Shown here one piece after another: positions 7,828 to 14,752 of a stretch of DNA of 15,952 bases. Under the pieces are notes generated by a model. The model was not told the origin of the DNA and made no database searches. It worked only from the letters and a program-made list of their open reading frames with translations. A program made the translations under genes and the position numbers. The DNA is from DATFGK01 sp046712825 (GTDB lineage: Bacteria; Actinomycetota; AC-67). Every line of letters begins with the position of its first letter. Position 1 is the first letter of the stretch. The DNA is taken from assembly GCA_046712825.1 (NCBI GenBank), contig JBKKCR010000155.1, positions 1-15,952 on the forward strand, in the 5' to 3' direction.

Positions 7828-8685
7828 CTACGCCGCCGCCGTCTCCCGCATGAACGTCTTGATCGCGTCTGCCAGCTTCTCCGGCTGATCCTCGGGGATG
7901 AACGCCCACGAGTCGGGGATCTGAACGAGGCGCGCGTTCGGCAGATCGGCCGCGAGCCGCTCCGCGTAGTGGAACGGGAAGAGCTTGTCGCCGGGCGCCC
8001 AGGCGATCAGCGCCGGCCCGTGGAAATCCTTGAGCTTCTCGATCGCCGAGAGCGTGTGCTCGGGCTTGAGCTCGCGAAGAAGCTTGCCGATGTCGCGCCG
8101 CACGCCGGGACTCTTGATGCCCGGGCGGACCCAGTCTTTCAAGATCTCCTGGTCGAGCCCGTGTTTCGCCAGATGCCCGAACGCCAGCGGGCCGTTGCGG
8201 AAGGCCTTCGAGCGCATCGGCTGCGCCATCTCGAATACGAACCCTGGGATGTTCGCCGCCTTCACCAGCCAGCGGAAGCCCTTCGGCGGGAAGTTGTCGT
8301 AGGCGTCGCAGTTGGTCAGCACGAGCCTGCCGATCCGCTTGGGGTGCTCGGCCGCGACGATCTGGCTGAGCGCGCCGCCGGAGTCGTTGCCCACGAGGGT
8401 CACGTTCTCGAGGCCGAGCGCCTCGATGAAGTCCGCGATGATCTTCGCCACGCCGACCGGAGAGACGTCGGCGTCGCGATTCATCGGAACCTCGTGCGAT
8501 CCGAGCGGCCAGTCGGGAGCGATGCAGCGGTGATCCCGTTCGAGCAGCGGAACGACTTTCCGCCAGAGCCGCCCGTCCACCATGAATCCGTGAACGAACA
8601 CGATCGGCTCGCCGCGTCCCGTGTCGCGATAGCGAACGGTTCCCTGCGGGAGCCGAACTTCTTTGATCTCTTCAAGCGTCCGCAT
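7828..8685 (-). CDS. Alpha/beta hydrolase fold protein with Asp nucleophile, canonical catalytic His absent
   Basis: A 285-residue alpha/beta hydrolase. The oxyanion segment is VHGF (31-34), and the nucleophile elbow is VGNDSGG (98-104), placing Asp101 where Ser is usual, as in haloalkane dehalogenases and epoxide hydrolases. An acid candidate is D233 in APGDKLF. The usual C-terminal GHF triad His is replaced: the segment reads IPDSWAFIPEDQPE (256-269), with Ala261 at that position. A complete hydrolytic cycle is therefore doubtful unless another His acts; I recall actinobacterial relatives with the same kind of change. ATG 8685 has AAGGAG with 6-bp spacing. It lies 10 bp after the thioesterase stop, which overlaps that Shine-Dalgarno, so the two are co-transcribed. 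Function may be lipid or xenobiotic ester handling, or non-catalytic binding. Confidence 0.88.
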   Translation of the reverse strand: MRTLEEIKEVRLPQGTVRYRDTGRGEPIVFVHGFMVDGRLWRKVVPLLERDHRCIAPDWPLGSHEVPMNRDADVSPVGVAKIIADFIEALGLENVTLVGNDSGGALSQIVAAEHPKRIGRLVLTNCDAYDNFPPKGFRWLVKAANIPGFVFEMAQPMRSKAFRNGPLAFGHLAKHGLDQEILKDWVRPGIKSPGVRRDIGKLLRELKPEHTLSAIEKLKDFHGPALIAWAPGDKLFPFHYAERLAADLPNARLVQIPDSWAFIPEDQPEKLADAIKTFMRETAAA

Positions 8686-8695
8686 GCTGGTCTCC

Positions 8696-9115
8696 TTATC
8701 CGAGCTTGTAGGTGACGAGCCCTTTCGCGACGAGCTCGCCGGCCGCGTCGGTCACGTCCACGTCGCACGCGCAGAGGCTGCGGCCGCGGCGAACGACACG
8801 CGCGCGAGCGGTGAGATCCGTGGAGCGCGCCGCCGTCGTGAACGAAACGCTGAGCGACACCGTCGTGCCGCGCAGGTTCTCCGGCGGCTTCTCGGTCGAC
8901 CACGAAGCCGCCATCGCGGCGGTGTCGATCAGCGAGGAGATAGCCCCGCCGTGGACGGTGTCACCGATGGTGATGAGCGGCTCGGAGAAGGGGAGGAGCA
9001 GCTCTGCGGAATCGGGCTCGAGCGAAACCAGCTTCATCCCCAGGTGTCCCACGAAAGGAGACGCCTTCAGGAACTCTCGCATGATGTCCGCGCCGGTCTG
9101 GGTCATGGTTGCCAT
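8696..9115 (-). CDS. PaaI-type hotdog-fold acyl-CoA thioesterase
   Basis: A 139-residue single hotdog domain. The signature ITIGDTVHGGAISSLIDTAA (48-67) includes HGG (55-57) and the catalytic-type Asp64 on the central helix. Family members hydrolyse aromatic or medium-chain acyl-CoA, releasing CoA; the substrate cannot be told here. ATG 9115 follows AAGGAG with 7-bp spacing; a second ATG at 9106 is less well placed. It is the first gene of the - strand run that continues to the alpha/beta hydrolase, and is divergent from tetR with operator-like dyads between them. TetR control of this thioesterase operon is likely, perhaps with an acyl-CoA or related ligand (inference). Confidence 0.92.
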   Translation of the reverse strand: MATMTQTGADIMREFLKASPFVGHLGMKLVSLEPDSAELLLPFSEPLITIGDTVHGGAISSLIDTAAMAASWSTEKPPENLRGTTVSLSVSFTTAARSTDLTARARVVRRGRSLCACDVDVTDAAGELVAKGLVTYKLG

Positions 9116-9148
9116 TCTTCCACTCCTTCCGCCTGGGCTGGTGTAGGA

Positions 9149-9163
9149 TACAGACAGCCTGTA
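9149..9163. promoter_or_regulatory. Operator-like dyad 1, thioesterase/tetR intergenic region
   Basis: TACAG-ACAGC-CTGTA is an inverted repeat with perfect 5-bp arms around a 5-bp spacer. It sits in the 65-bp divergent gap and overlaps TAGGAT/GGATAC sequences that could be promoter elements. Its centre is 20 bp, about two helical turns, from dyad 2. Such paired dyads are usual for TetR autoregulation. Confidence 0.6.
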
Positions 9164-9168
9164 CGCTA

Positions 9169-9183
9169 CATACAGACAGTATG
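9169..9183. promoter_or_regulatory. Operator-like dyad 2, overlapping the tetR start codon
   Basis: CATAC-AGACA-GTATG is a second inverted repeat with 5-bp arms and a 5-bp spacer; its right arm includes the tetR ATG at 9181. ATACAGACAG occurs at 9148 and again at 9170, a 22-bp direct repeat joining both dyads. Binding here would block the tetR start directly. No Shine-Dalgarno is present before this ATG, so the tetR transcript may be leaderless. Confidence 0.6.
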
Positions 9184-9777
9184 GATGTCAAGAGACGCAA
9201 GGCCGACCAGTCCGAAGCCACCCGCGCCGCCCTGATCTCTGCGGCCCGCGGGCTCTTCGCCGAGCGCGGGTTCGCCGACACGGCGACCGAGGAGATCGTC
9301 CAGCACGCGGGCGTGACCCGCGGCGCGCTCTACCACCACTTCAAGGACAAGACCGCGCTGTTCCGCGCCGTCGTCGAGCAGATCGAAGGGGAGGTCACCG
9401 CCAAGACGGGCGAAGCCGCGATCGGTGCCGGCGGCATCTGGGAAGGCATCGTCGCTGCGACCGACAAGTTCCTCGACGAGTGCCTCGACCCGGCCATCCG
9501 GCGCATCATCCTGATCGACGCCCCGTCGGCGCTCGGGCTGGCGACCTGGCGCGAGATCGAGCGCACCTACGGACTCGCATTGATCCAGATGGCACTCGAG
9601 GCTGCGATGGGCGACGGGTTGATCGCACGTCAGCCGGTCGAGCCGCTCGCCCATATCGTCGCCGGTGCGATCAACGAGGCCGCGCTGACGATCGGGGCCG
9701 CGGACGACCCGGTCCAAGCGCGCAAGGAAGTCGGCGCCGCGCTTATCGGCCTGCTCGAAGGGCTCCGCACTAGCTAA
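9181..9777 (+). CDS. TetR/AcrR family transcriptional regulator
   Basis: A 198-residue regulator. The N-terminal helix-turn-helix (about 14-60) includes AARGLFAERGFADTATEEIV and the recognition helix VTRGALYHHFKDKTALF (45-61), both standard for TetR. The C-terminal ligand/dimer domain includes RRIILIDAPSALGLATWREI (107-126). It probably represses itself and the divergent thioesterase-hydrolase operon through the two dyads before the gene. The ligand is unknown; an acyl-CoA or a hydrophobic compound would fit the neighbours (inference). The ATG at 9181 is chosen although it lacks a Shine-Dalgarno, because the HTH starts right after it; the frame is open upstream to 9109 but that stretch crosses the operators and the neighbouring gene's ribosome-binding site. 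Confidence 0.93.
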   Translation: MDVKRRKADQSEATRAALISAARGLFAERGFADTATEEIVQHAGVTRGALYHHFKDKTALFRAVVEQIEGEVTAKTGEAAIGAGGIWEGIVAATDKFLDECLDPAIRRIILIDAPSALGLATWREIERTYGLALIQMALEAAMGDGLIARQPVEPLAHIVAGAINEAALTIGAADDPVQARKEVGAALIGLLEGLRTS

Positions 9778-9805
9778 GTCATCCGGCTGAAGTCCCCGCC
9801 AGCGC

Positions 9806-9838
9806 TGTCAGACAATTGTCAGACAATTGTCAGACAAG
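9806..9838. repeat. Three tandem 11-bp repeats TGTCAGACAAT downstream of tetR
   Basis: TGTCAGACAAT at 9806-9816 and 9817-9827, and TGTCAGACAAG at 9828-9838, follow each other exactly. Each unit holds the near-palindrome TGTC-A-GACA. The 11-bp period puts all units on one face of the helix. The core CAGACA is also in both dyads before tetR, suggesting binding by the same regulator (inference). The array begins 28 bp after the tetR stop, in the gap between convergent genes. It is far too short for CRISPR. Confidence 0.85.
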
Positions 9839-9852
9839 GTGACGCTTGGGTT

Positions 9853-9867
9853 CCACCGGTCAGGTGG
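9853..9867. terminator. Weak hairpin between tetR and the convergent membrane-protein gene
   Basis: CCACC-GGTCA-GGTGG forms a 5-bp stem with a 5-nt loop; a second imperfect hairpin (TCGTTCT pairing with AGAAACGA) follows at about 9868-9890. Both are in the convergent gap after the - strand gene ending at 9907. No T-tract is present, so the terminator role is uncertain. Confidence 0.3.
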
Positions 9868-9906
9868 TCGTTCTTGCGGCGAGAAACGACACCCTATGCG
9901 CGCTCG

Positions 9907-10431
9907 TTATTCGCTCTCGGTGCTCGGCGAGGCGGCCGCGCTCGGGGTCGGCAACGGCGACTCCAGCGGCACGACGGGGCTTGCGGAACCGGTCGCCGAC
10001 GGCGTCGGCGAAGGCTTGCTCGCCGGAGCAGTCGGTTTCGGCGAGGGATCCGCTTTCGGCTTGCTCGACTCCTCCGCCGGCTTCTTCTCCTTGTCGCTGC
10101 CCTTTTGCTTGTCCTTCGCAGCCCCTTGGCCCGCGTGATTCGGCTTGCCGCATCGACTATGCGCGGCCTCGCGCACCTTCGACGGATCTTTCTTCTCGAC
10201 GGCGCTCACGTAATCGCCGTGCGTCCAGTTGCCGGGGAGCTTCGAGACGTCGACGAGATCGCACACCTTCGCGTCGTGGAAGCGAGGCTTGGGACCGCCG
10301 TGAACGCCTTCGTCCCCGGCCTTGGATGTTTGCGCGACGGCGTAGGCGCCGCCACCTACGAGCAATCCGATGATCACGCCGAGCGCAACGTTGGGAACTC
10401 GGGTGCGCACACGGCGGAACATATCGATCAT
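9907..10431 (-). CDS. Small membrane-anchored protein with Lys/Pro/Ser-rich tail, in the ECF sigma operon
   Basis: A 174-residue protein with basic N-terminus (FRRVRTRVP) and one signal-anchor helix (about 14-33). A short conserved-looking segment contains C57, NWTHGDYVS (68-76) and SRCGKP (92-97, C94). A long low-complexity tail rich in Lys, then Pro/Ser/Ala, runs from about 98 to the end. No enzyme motif is visible. I recall HGDYVS-CGKP-like segments in actinobacterial proteins beside ECF sigma factors, sometimes fused to the anti-sigma protein. The ATG at 10431 overlaps the preceding gene's stop (ATGA, 10428-10431) and has AGAAGGAGG upstream. It probably acts outside the membrane with the previous protein; a wall-spanning or sensor role is a guess. 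Confidence 0.75.
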   Translation of the reverse strand: MIDMFRRVRTRVPNVALGVIIGLLVGGGAYAVAQTSKAGDEGVHGGPKPRFHDAKVCDLVDVSKLPGNWTHGDYVSAVEKKDPSKVREAAHSRCGKPNHAGQGAAKDKQKGSDKEKKPAEESSKPKADPSPKPTAPASKPSPTPSATGSASPVVPLESPLPTPSAAASPSTESE

Positions 10432-10955
10432 GACGATCCTCCTTCTGAAGGGCTGGTCTGCGTGTGAGGGTTCTGGGCCGGCTTGGCCGGCTGGCCGGGG
10501 ATATGTTTCTTCGGCTTGCCGGACTTCCCGCGCTCGAACGGATGGTTGCCGGCGTTGGGATTCGGACCCGGCACATGGATGCCCACCTTTCGCAGCACGT
10601 TCTGTGCGACCCCTTGCGCCCCGTCGGGAAGCGCGCCCGCGGCGGCGAGCCCTCCCGTCAACACTAGGAAGAGGGTCATCCCTAAGACGGCCACCTTGTA
10701 CTTGAAGCTCAACCGGAACGACCCCAGCCTGCGCGGGACCCATCGACGCGACGGCGTCTCTCGAGCCACTGCCGCGAGAGTCTGCCCTGCAGCCATCGCG
10801 GCCGCGTGCTCCGGAGGAGCGCCGGGGGCGGCCAAGGCCGCCAGGACGGCCGCGACCTGATCGTAGGGGGGAGGCACGTCGGAAGAAGGAATATGTCCTG
10901 CGACCAGCATGTCTGCGGCGTCGAGATCGAGTGTGGGGACGCCGGGAAGGTTCAT
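10428..10955 (-). CDS. Putative anti-sigma factor-like single-pass membrane protein
   Basis: A 175-residue protein between the ECF sigma gene and a second small membrane protein. The N-terminal cytosolic part has LDAADMLVAGHIPSSDVPPPY (11-31) and an Ala-rich helix; one membrane helix lies at about 87-107. The outer part begins LPDGAQGVAQNVLRKVGIHV (109-128) and ends in a Gly/Lys/Pro-rich tail. Position and topology fit an anti-sigma factor that holds the sigma factor at the membrane, but no classic zinc anti-sigma HxxxCxxC motif is present, so this is inferred from context. Start choice is uncertain: ATG 10955 (here) has a poor Shine-Dalgarno, and GTG 11027 would add 24 low-complexity residues and overlap the sigma gene by 23 bp. 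Confidence 0.7.
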   Translation of the reverse strand: MNLPGVPTLDLDAADMLVAGHIPSSDVPPPYDQVAAVLAALAAPGAPPEHAAAMAAGQTLAAVARETPSRRWVPRRLGSFRLSFKYKVAVLGMTLFLVLTGGLAAAGALPDGAQGVAQNVLRKVGIHVPGPNPNAGNHPFERGKSGKPKKHIPGQPAKPAQNPHTQTSPSEGGSS

Positions 10956-11004
10956 CACTACGAAGAGCGCCGGGGGGGAAGCTTTCGTTACACCCTCGGG
11001 ACTC

Positions 11005-11574
11005 TTACGTTCCCCGCCTTGATCCACCCGGTGCGACGGCTTCCCATCCGGCGCCCGACAGTCGCTCGGCCAAAGTTCGCAGGCCTCGGCTGGTTAGGAC
11101 CCGTACGGCCCCCGGACGCTTGCCCATGATGCGCGCCACGTCGGAAACGGAAAGCCCGGCGACCACTCGCAGGGTGATCGCTTCGGCCTGGGCAGCCGGA
11201 AGCGTCGCGATCAACTCGAGCGCCGCGGATGTGGAGATGAACTCACCGGTCGGATCGTCTCGGTCGGGTATCCCGGCGAACGCCGCGGGCGGCACGGTCT
11301 CGGCCCGGGCGCGCTTTTGCTTCCGGGCGTGATCGAGAACCCGGTGGCGAGCGATCGTGAAGAACCATCGACGGAAGTCGCTCTCATTCCCGCGAAAGCC
11401 ACGGATGTCCCGGGCGACCTGGAGCCACGTTTCCGAGGAGAGGTCCTCCGCCGCCGAAGATGCGGCGACACGAAGATAGCGTTCGAGGGACGGTTGCAAG
11501 TCCCGCCACAACGCCTCGAACGCCCCCGCAGACCCTTCCCGGGCCGCCGTTAGAACCTCGTCGAACGACTCCAT
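11005..11574 (-). CDS. ECF (extracytoplasmic function) sigma factor
   Basis: A 189-residue group 4 sigma-70 protein. Region 2 spans about 15-90, with DLSSETWLQVARDIRGF (44-60) and FRRWFFTIARHRVLDHAR (67-84). Region 4 spans about 117-172, with LPAAQAEAITLRVVAGLSV and the DNA-reading helix KRPGAVRVLTSRGL (152-165). It directs RNA polymerase to a small stress or envelope regulon. ATG 11574 follows AAGGA about 9 bp upstream. It heads a three-gene - strand operon; the sigma stop (11007-11005) and the next gene overlap or lie 49 bp apart according to which start is used. Both partners are membrane proteins, so control by an envelope signal through a membrane anti-sigma is likely. The family subgroup cannot be set from sequence alone. 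Confidence 0.93.
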   Translation of the reverse strand: MESFDEVLTAAREGSAGAFEALWRDLQPSLERYLRVAASSAAEDLSSETWLQVARDIRGFRGNESDFRRWFFTIARHRVLDHARKQKRARAETVPPAAFAGIPDRDDPTGEFISTSAALELIATLPAAQAEAITLRVVAGLSVSDVARIMGKRPGAVRVLTSRGLRTLAERLSGAGWEAVAPGGSRRGT

Positions 11575-11716
11575 ATGTTGTGTCCTTGTCGACCGAGCTC
11601 GCTGCGAGCGCGTCGCAAACGAGCATCCACAAGGTAACGGTCGGCAGGACCTTGCTGTGACGACAGAGCGTTCTCTCGCCGGGTCGTAGGGATTTAGTGC
11701 GAAATGCGGCGCATGT
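11575..11716 (-). promoter_or_regulatory. Upstream region of the ECF sigma gene
   Basis: This 142-bp gap lies between the 134-residue protein gene and the sigma start, both on the minus strand. On that strand GTTACC (11638-11633) followed 17 nt later by CGACG is a loose ECF-like -35/-10 arrangement, which could reflect autoregulation. A CTCGC-T-GCGAG palindrome is in the leader near 11600. No open frame with normal codon bias is seen here. Confidence 0.3.
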
Positions 11717-12121
11717 TCAGCGAAGCCGGCGGATCTCCTCGGCGACGTCGGCGAACTCCTCGAGCGGCGAGACCACGTCGCCCAGTCGCGCGTTGAGCGG
11801 CTCGAAGCCCAGTCGTTCCGAGGCCGGGTCGTCGCGCATGCGCTCGGCGTGGATCCGAGCCAACATCAGCGCCTGCGTGCATCGCGTCCAGAGCAGCTCC
11901 GTCCGATCGGTACGCCATCCCGGCATCGAAGCCTCCGCCCGCCCGAGTCCGGCGAGGAACTCCTCGATCGCCGGCATGAGTGGCGCCCCGGAACCGCGTG
12001 AGGTCGGCACCGCGCCGAGCAGGACCCGCTGCGCCGCGTCGAGCTCCAGAACCACGCGTCGGAACGCGTCGCGCGCGGCCGCGGTCTCGGGTTCCGGTGG
12101 CTTTCGGCGGAGCGGCGTCAC
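11717..12121 (-). CDS. Helical hypothetical protein coupled to the aldo/keto reductase
   Basis: A 134-residue protein I do not recognise. It begins with a basic, Pro-rich stretch (TPLRRKPPEPE) and is then largely alpha-helical, with probable helices around AARDAFRRVVLELDAAQRVL, APLMPAIEEFLAGLGRAEAS, TELLWTRCTQALMLARIHAE and VSPLEEFADVAEEIRRLR. No membrane helix or signal peptide is seen. The GTG start at 12121 overlaps the aldo/keto reductase stop (GTGA, 12118-12121), so it is co-translated with that enzyme. A four-helix accessory or regulatory protein is possible, but unproven. The frame stays open further upstream only as an Arg-rich shadow of the reductase. Confidence 0.7.
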   Translation of the reverse strand: MTPLRRKPPEPETAAARDAFRRVVLELDAAQRVLLGAVPTSRGSGAPLMPAIEEFLAGLGRAEASMPGWRTDRTELLWTRCTQALMLARIHAERMRDDPASERLGFEPLNARLGDVVSPLEEFADVAEEIRRLR

Positions 12122-13062
12122 CGGCCGGACAGAACTTTCTCGACCACGTCGACGGTCGACGGATCGAGCTCGACGTCGCCGGCAGCGGCCGTTTCCTCGA
12201 TCTGTGAGGGCCGTTTCGCGCCGCAGATCGCGCTGGTGACCGCGTCGTCGCGGAGCAGCCACGCGACCGCGAGCTGTGCGGCGGTGAGGTCGAGCCCGTC
12301 GGCGATCTCGCGCAACTCGTCCACCGTGCGCAGATGCTTGCGGAACGCCCTGGGCGCGAAGAGGTGCTCGTAGTAGTCGATGCCCATCTCGCCGGAACGC
12401 CAGTCGTCCTTGGGGAAGGTCGCGTCCGGCGTGAACTTTCCGGTCAGGATCCCGTAGGCGAGCGAGCCGTAGCTCACCACGCCGGTGCCGTGCTCACGAC
12501 ACCAGGGGATCAGCTCGTTCTCAGGGTCCCGCACGAGCATCGAGTAGTGCGGCTGCAGCGAGTCCACGTGGCGGATCGGCTCGCAGCGCTCGAGGTGCTT
12601 CACCTTGAAGTTGGAGACGCCCAGGAAGCGCACCTTCCCTTGGTCCTGCAGCGCCGCCATCGCTTCCCACGACTCCTCGAGCGGCGTCTTCCGATCGGCC
12701 GGCCAGTGGATCTGGTACAGGTCGATCCGGTCGGTACGCAGCCGCAGCAGGGACGCATCGCAGGCTTTGCGGATGTGCTCGGGGGTCAGGACCACCCCGC
12801 GAGGGGTGATGCCGAGCTTGGTCGCGATGAACACCTCGTCGCGCCGGCCGTCGAAAGCGTCGGCGACGAGCTCCTCGGCGTGGCCCCAGCCGTAGGCGTC
12901 TGCGGTGTCGTACCAGGTGACCCCGAGGTCGTGAGCCCGCTGCATCGCCGCGATGATCTCGTCGTCGTCGGTCGGGCCCCACATGCCGCCGCCGCCGGCC
13001 CAGGTGCCGAAGCCGACGACGGAGATCGGGGGACCGTACTTGCCCAGCGGCCGGTAGCGCAT
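12118..13062 (-). CDS. Aldo/keto reductase family oxidoreductase
   Basis: A 314-residue (beta/alpha)8 NADPH-dependent reductase. The catalytic tetrad is visible as D52, Y57, K82 and H119 (YDTADAYG, ATKLG, LYQIHW). The cofactor end includes FLGVSNF (146-152) and GAKRPSQIEE (281-290), matching the usual S/G-x-R-x-x-x-Q/N NADPH contact. It reduces aldehydes or ketones; closest in style to the YajO/PdxI-like and general stress AKR groups, but the substrate cannot be assigned. ATG 13062 is the first start and gives the family's usual length; its Shine-Dalgarno is weak. It is first of a two-gene operon with the 134-residue protein and is divergent from the acyl-CoA synthetase across 58 bp. Confidence 0.93.
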   Translation of the reverse strand: MRYRPLGKYGPPISVVGFGTWAGGGGMWGPTDDDEIIAAMQRAHDLGVTWYDTADAYGWGHAEELVADAFDGRRDEVFIATKLGITPRGVVLTPEHIRKACDASLLRLRTDRIDLYQIHWPADRKTPLEESWEAMAALQDQGKVRFLGVSNFKVKHLERCEPIRHVDSLQPHYSMLVRDPENELIPWCREHGTGVVSYGSLAYGILTGKFTPDATFPKDDWRSGEMGIDYYEHLFAPRAFRKHLRTVDELREIADGLDLTAAQLAVAWLLRDDAVTSAICGAKRPSQIEETAAAGDVELDPSTVDVVEKVLSGR

Positions 13063-13120
13063 CGCGCAGGAGCCTACGCAGGTTGGCCCGGAGCGTGCGA
13101 CTCGGGTAGGAACACGTGCG

Positions 13121-14752
13121 ATGGATCTTCCTCAGTGGCGCGGGCTGATCGGCGAGATCGACAAACGCTTCCAGGCGGTGCGTGTGCTGGCGCGCGCCGG
13201 GCTGGCCCGCCCCGAGCGGCCCGACCGGCTGTTCCGGGCGCTTTTGGCGCTCGTCGAGTGGGATCGCACGCCTGCCGCGGGCGCGACGGCCAACGCGTCG
13301 CGTCATCCGGACGACATCTCCATCATCGACGAGCTCGGCCGGCTCACTTTCGCCGAGGTGAACCGACGCACCAACGCGCTCGCCAACGGGCTCGCCGACG
13401 CGGGGATCAAGGAAGGGCAGCGGGTCGCGATCATGTGCCGCAACCACCGCTACATCGTCGAAGCGATCATCGCCTGCTCGAAGCTCGGCGCCGACGCGGT
13501 TCTGCTCAATACCGACTTCGCCGGGCCGCAGATCACAGACGTCGTCAAGCGCGAGAAGGTTCGGGCCCTGATCTACGACGAGGAGTTCGCCGGCTTGCTC
13601 GCCGAAGCAGGGCGCCGGCGCAAACGGTTCGTCGCGTGGGTCGACGGCACGCCGAAGGATCCGACGGTCGAGCAGGTGATCGAAGGTGCCGACGATTCGG
13701 AGCCGCTCCCTCCGGAGCGACCGGGACGGCAGATCATCCTCACCTCGGGAACGACCGGCGCGCCGAAGGGCGCAGCACGGCCGCCGATCTCCTCGCTCGA
13801 TCCGGTCATCGCGATCCTGTCCACGATCCCGCTCAAGACGCGCGAGACGCATTTCATCGTCGCGCCGCTGTTCCACTCGTGGGGTCTGTTCCACTTCAGC
13901 ATGTCGTTCTTGCTCGCCACGACCGTGGTGCTACGCCGCCGGTTCGATCCCGAACGCACCCTGTCGACCATCGGCGAGCACGAGGTGCACTCGGCACCGA
14001 TGGTGCCGGTGATGCTGCAACGGATCATGGAGCTGCCGGACCCGGTGCGCCGCCGGTACGACTGCTCGTCGTTGCGCGCGGTGCCGTTGTCGGGCTCGGC
14101 GATCCCCGGCGACCTCGCGGTGCGTTTCATGGACGACTTCGGCGACGTCGTCTACAACCTCTACGGTTCGACGGAGGTCGGCTACGCATCGATCGCGACG
14201 CCGGAGGATCTGCGCGAGGCACCCGGTACCGCCGGCCGCCCGCCGTACGGAACGGTCGTGAAGATCCTGGACGAGGAGGGGCGCGAGCTCCCGCAGGGCG
14301 AGGCCGGCCGGATCTTCGTCGGCAGTGAGGTCGTCTTCGAGGGCTATACGGGCGGCGGGAGCAAGGAGATCGTCGACGGGTTGATGTCGAGCGGCGACGT
14401 CGGCTCCTTCGACGAAGCGGGCCGCCTCACCGTCACCGGACGCGCCGACGACATGATCGTCTCGGGCAGCGAGAACGTCTTCCCGCGTGAGATCGAGGAT
14501 CTGCTCTCGAGGCACGAAGCTATAGCCGAAGCCGCGGTGATCGGCGTCCCGGATCCGAAGTTCGGTCAGCGGCTCAAAGCGTTCGTCGTGACCCGAGACG
14601 GCCAGAAGGTCACCGAGGACGAGGTGCGGGACTACATCAAGGCTCACCTCGCGCGCTTCAAGGTGCCGCGCGAGGTCGAGTTCCTCGACGAGCTTCCGCG
14701 CAACCCGACCGGCAAGGTTCTGAAGCGCGTGCTGGCCGAGCGGGACGCGTGA
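13121..14752 (+). CDS. Fatty-acid/carboxylate acyl-CoA synthetase (AMP-binding, FadD-like)
   Basis: A 543-residue ANL-superfamily enzyme with all core motifs: A3 ILTSGTTGAPKG (206-217), A4 APLFHSWG (248-255), A5 YGSTE (348-352), A7 SGD (424-426), A8 GRADDMIVSGSENVFP (440-455) and A10 PRNPTGK with Lys532. It makes an acyl-AMP with ATP and transfers the acyl group to CoA. The N-terminal helix (about 15-45, with RPERPDRLF) resembles mycobacterial FadD2/FadD12-type enzymes as I recall. The substrate is probably a fatty or aromatic acid. ATG 13121 has AGGA about 10 bp upstream. Its TGA overlaps the cyclase ATG (TGATG, 14750-14754), so both are translated together. In mycobacteria the A10 Lys of several FadD enzymes is acetylated by a cAMP-dependent acetyltransferase, which makes the cyclase partner notable. 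Confidence 0.94.
   Translation: MDLPQWRGLIGEIDKRFQAVRVLARAGLARPERPDRLFRALLALVEWDRTPAAGATANASRHPDDISIIDELGRLTFAEVNRRTNALANGLADAGIKEGQRVAIMCRNHRYIVEAIIACSKLGADAVLLNTDFAGPQITDVVKREKVRALIYDEEFAGLLAEAGRRRKRFVAWVDGTPKDPTVEQVIEGADDSEPLPPERPGRQIILTSGTTGAPKGAARPPISSLDPVIAILSTIPLKTRETHFIVAPLFHSWGLFHFSMSFLLATTVVLRRRFDPERTLSTIGEHEVHSAPMVPVMLQRIMELPDPVRRRYDCSSLRAVPLSGSAIPGDLAVRFMDDFGDVVYNLYGSTEVGYASIATPEDLREAPGTAGRPPYGTVVKILDEEGRELPQGEAGRIFVGSEVVFEGYTGGGSKEIVDGLMSSGDVGSFDEAGRLTVTGRADDMIVSGSENVFPREIEDLLSRHEAIAEAAVIGVPDPKFGQRLKAFVVTRDGQKVTEDEVRDYIKAHLARFKVPREVEFLDELPRNPTGKVLKRVLAERDA

Noticed and set aside
9109..9180. Earlier ATG for tetR
   Set aside because: The extra residues would be coded by the operator dyads and the neighbouring Shine-Dalgarno; TetR proteins normally begin close to the HTH.
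9806..9838. CRISPR-like repeat
   Set aside because: Units are 11 bp and contiguous with no spacers, and no cas genes are nearby.
12521..13894. Long - strand open frame opposite the synthetase
   Set aside because: Product is Arg/Asp-rich; it crosses the AKR start in another frame and shows no family motif.
12334..14328. Long + strand open frame of about 660 codons across the reductase and synthetase genes
   Set aside because: It is antisense to the aldo/keto reductase and out of frame with the synthetase; low-complexity Arg/Gly content and no domains.
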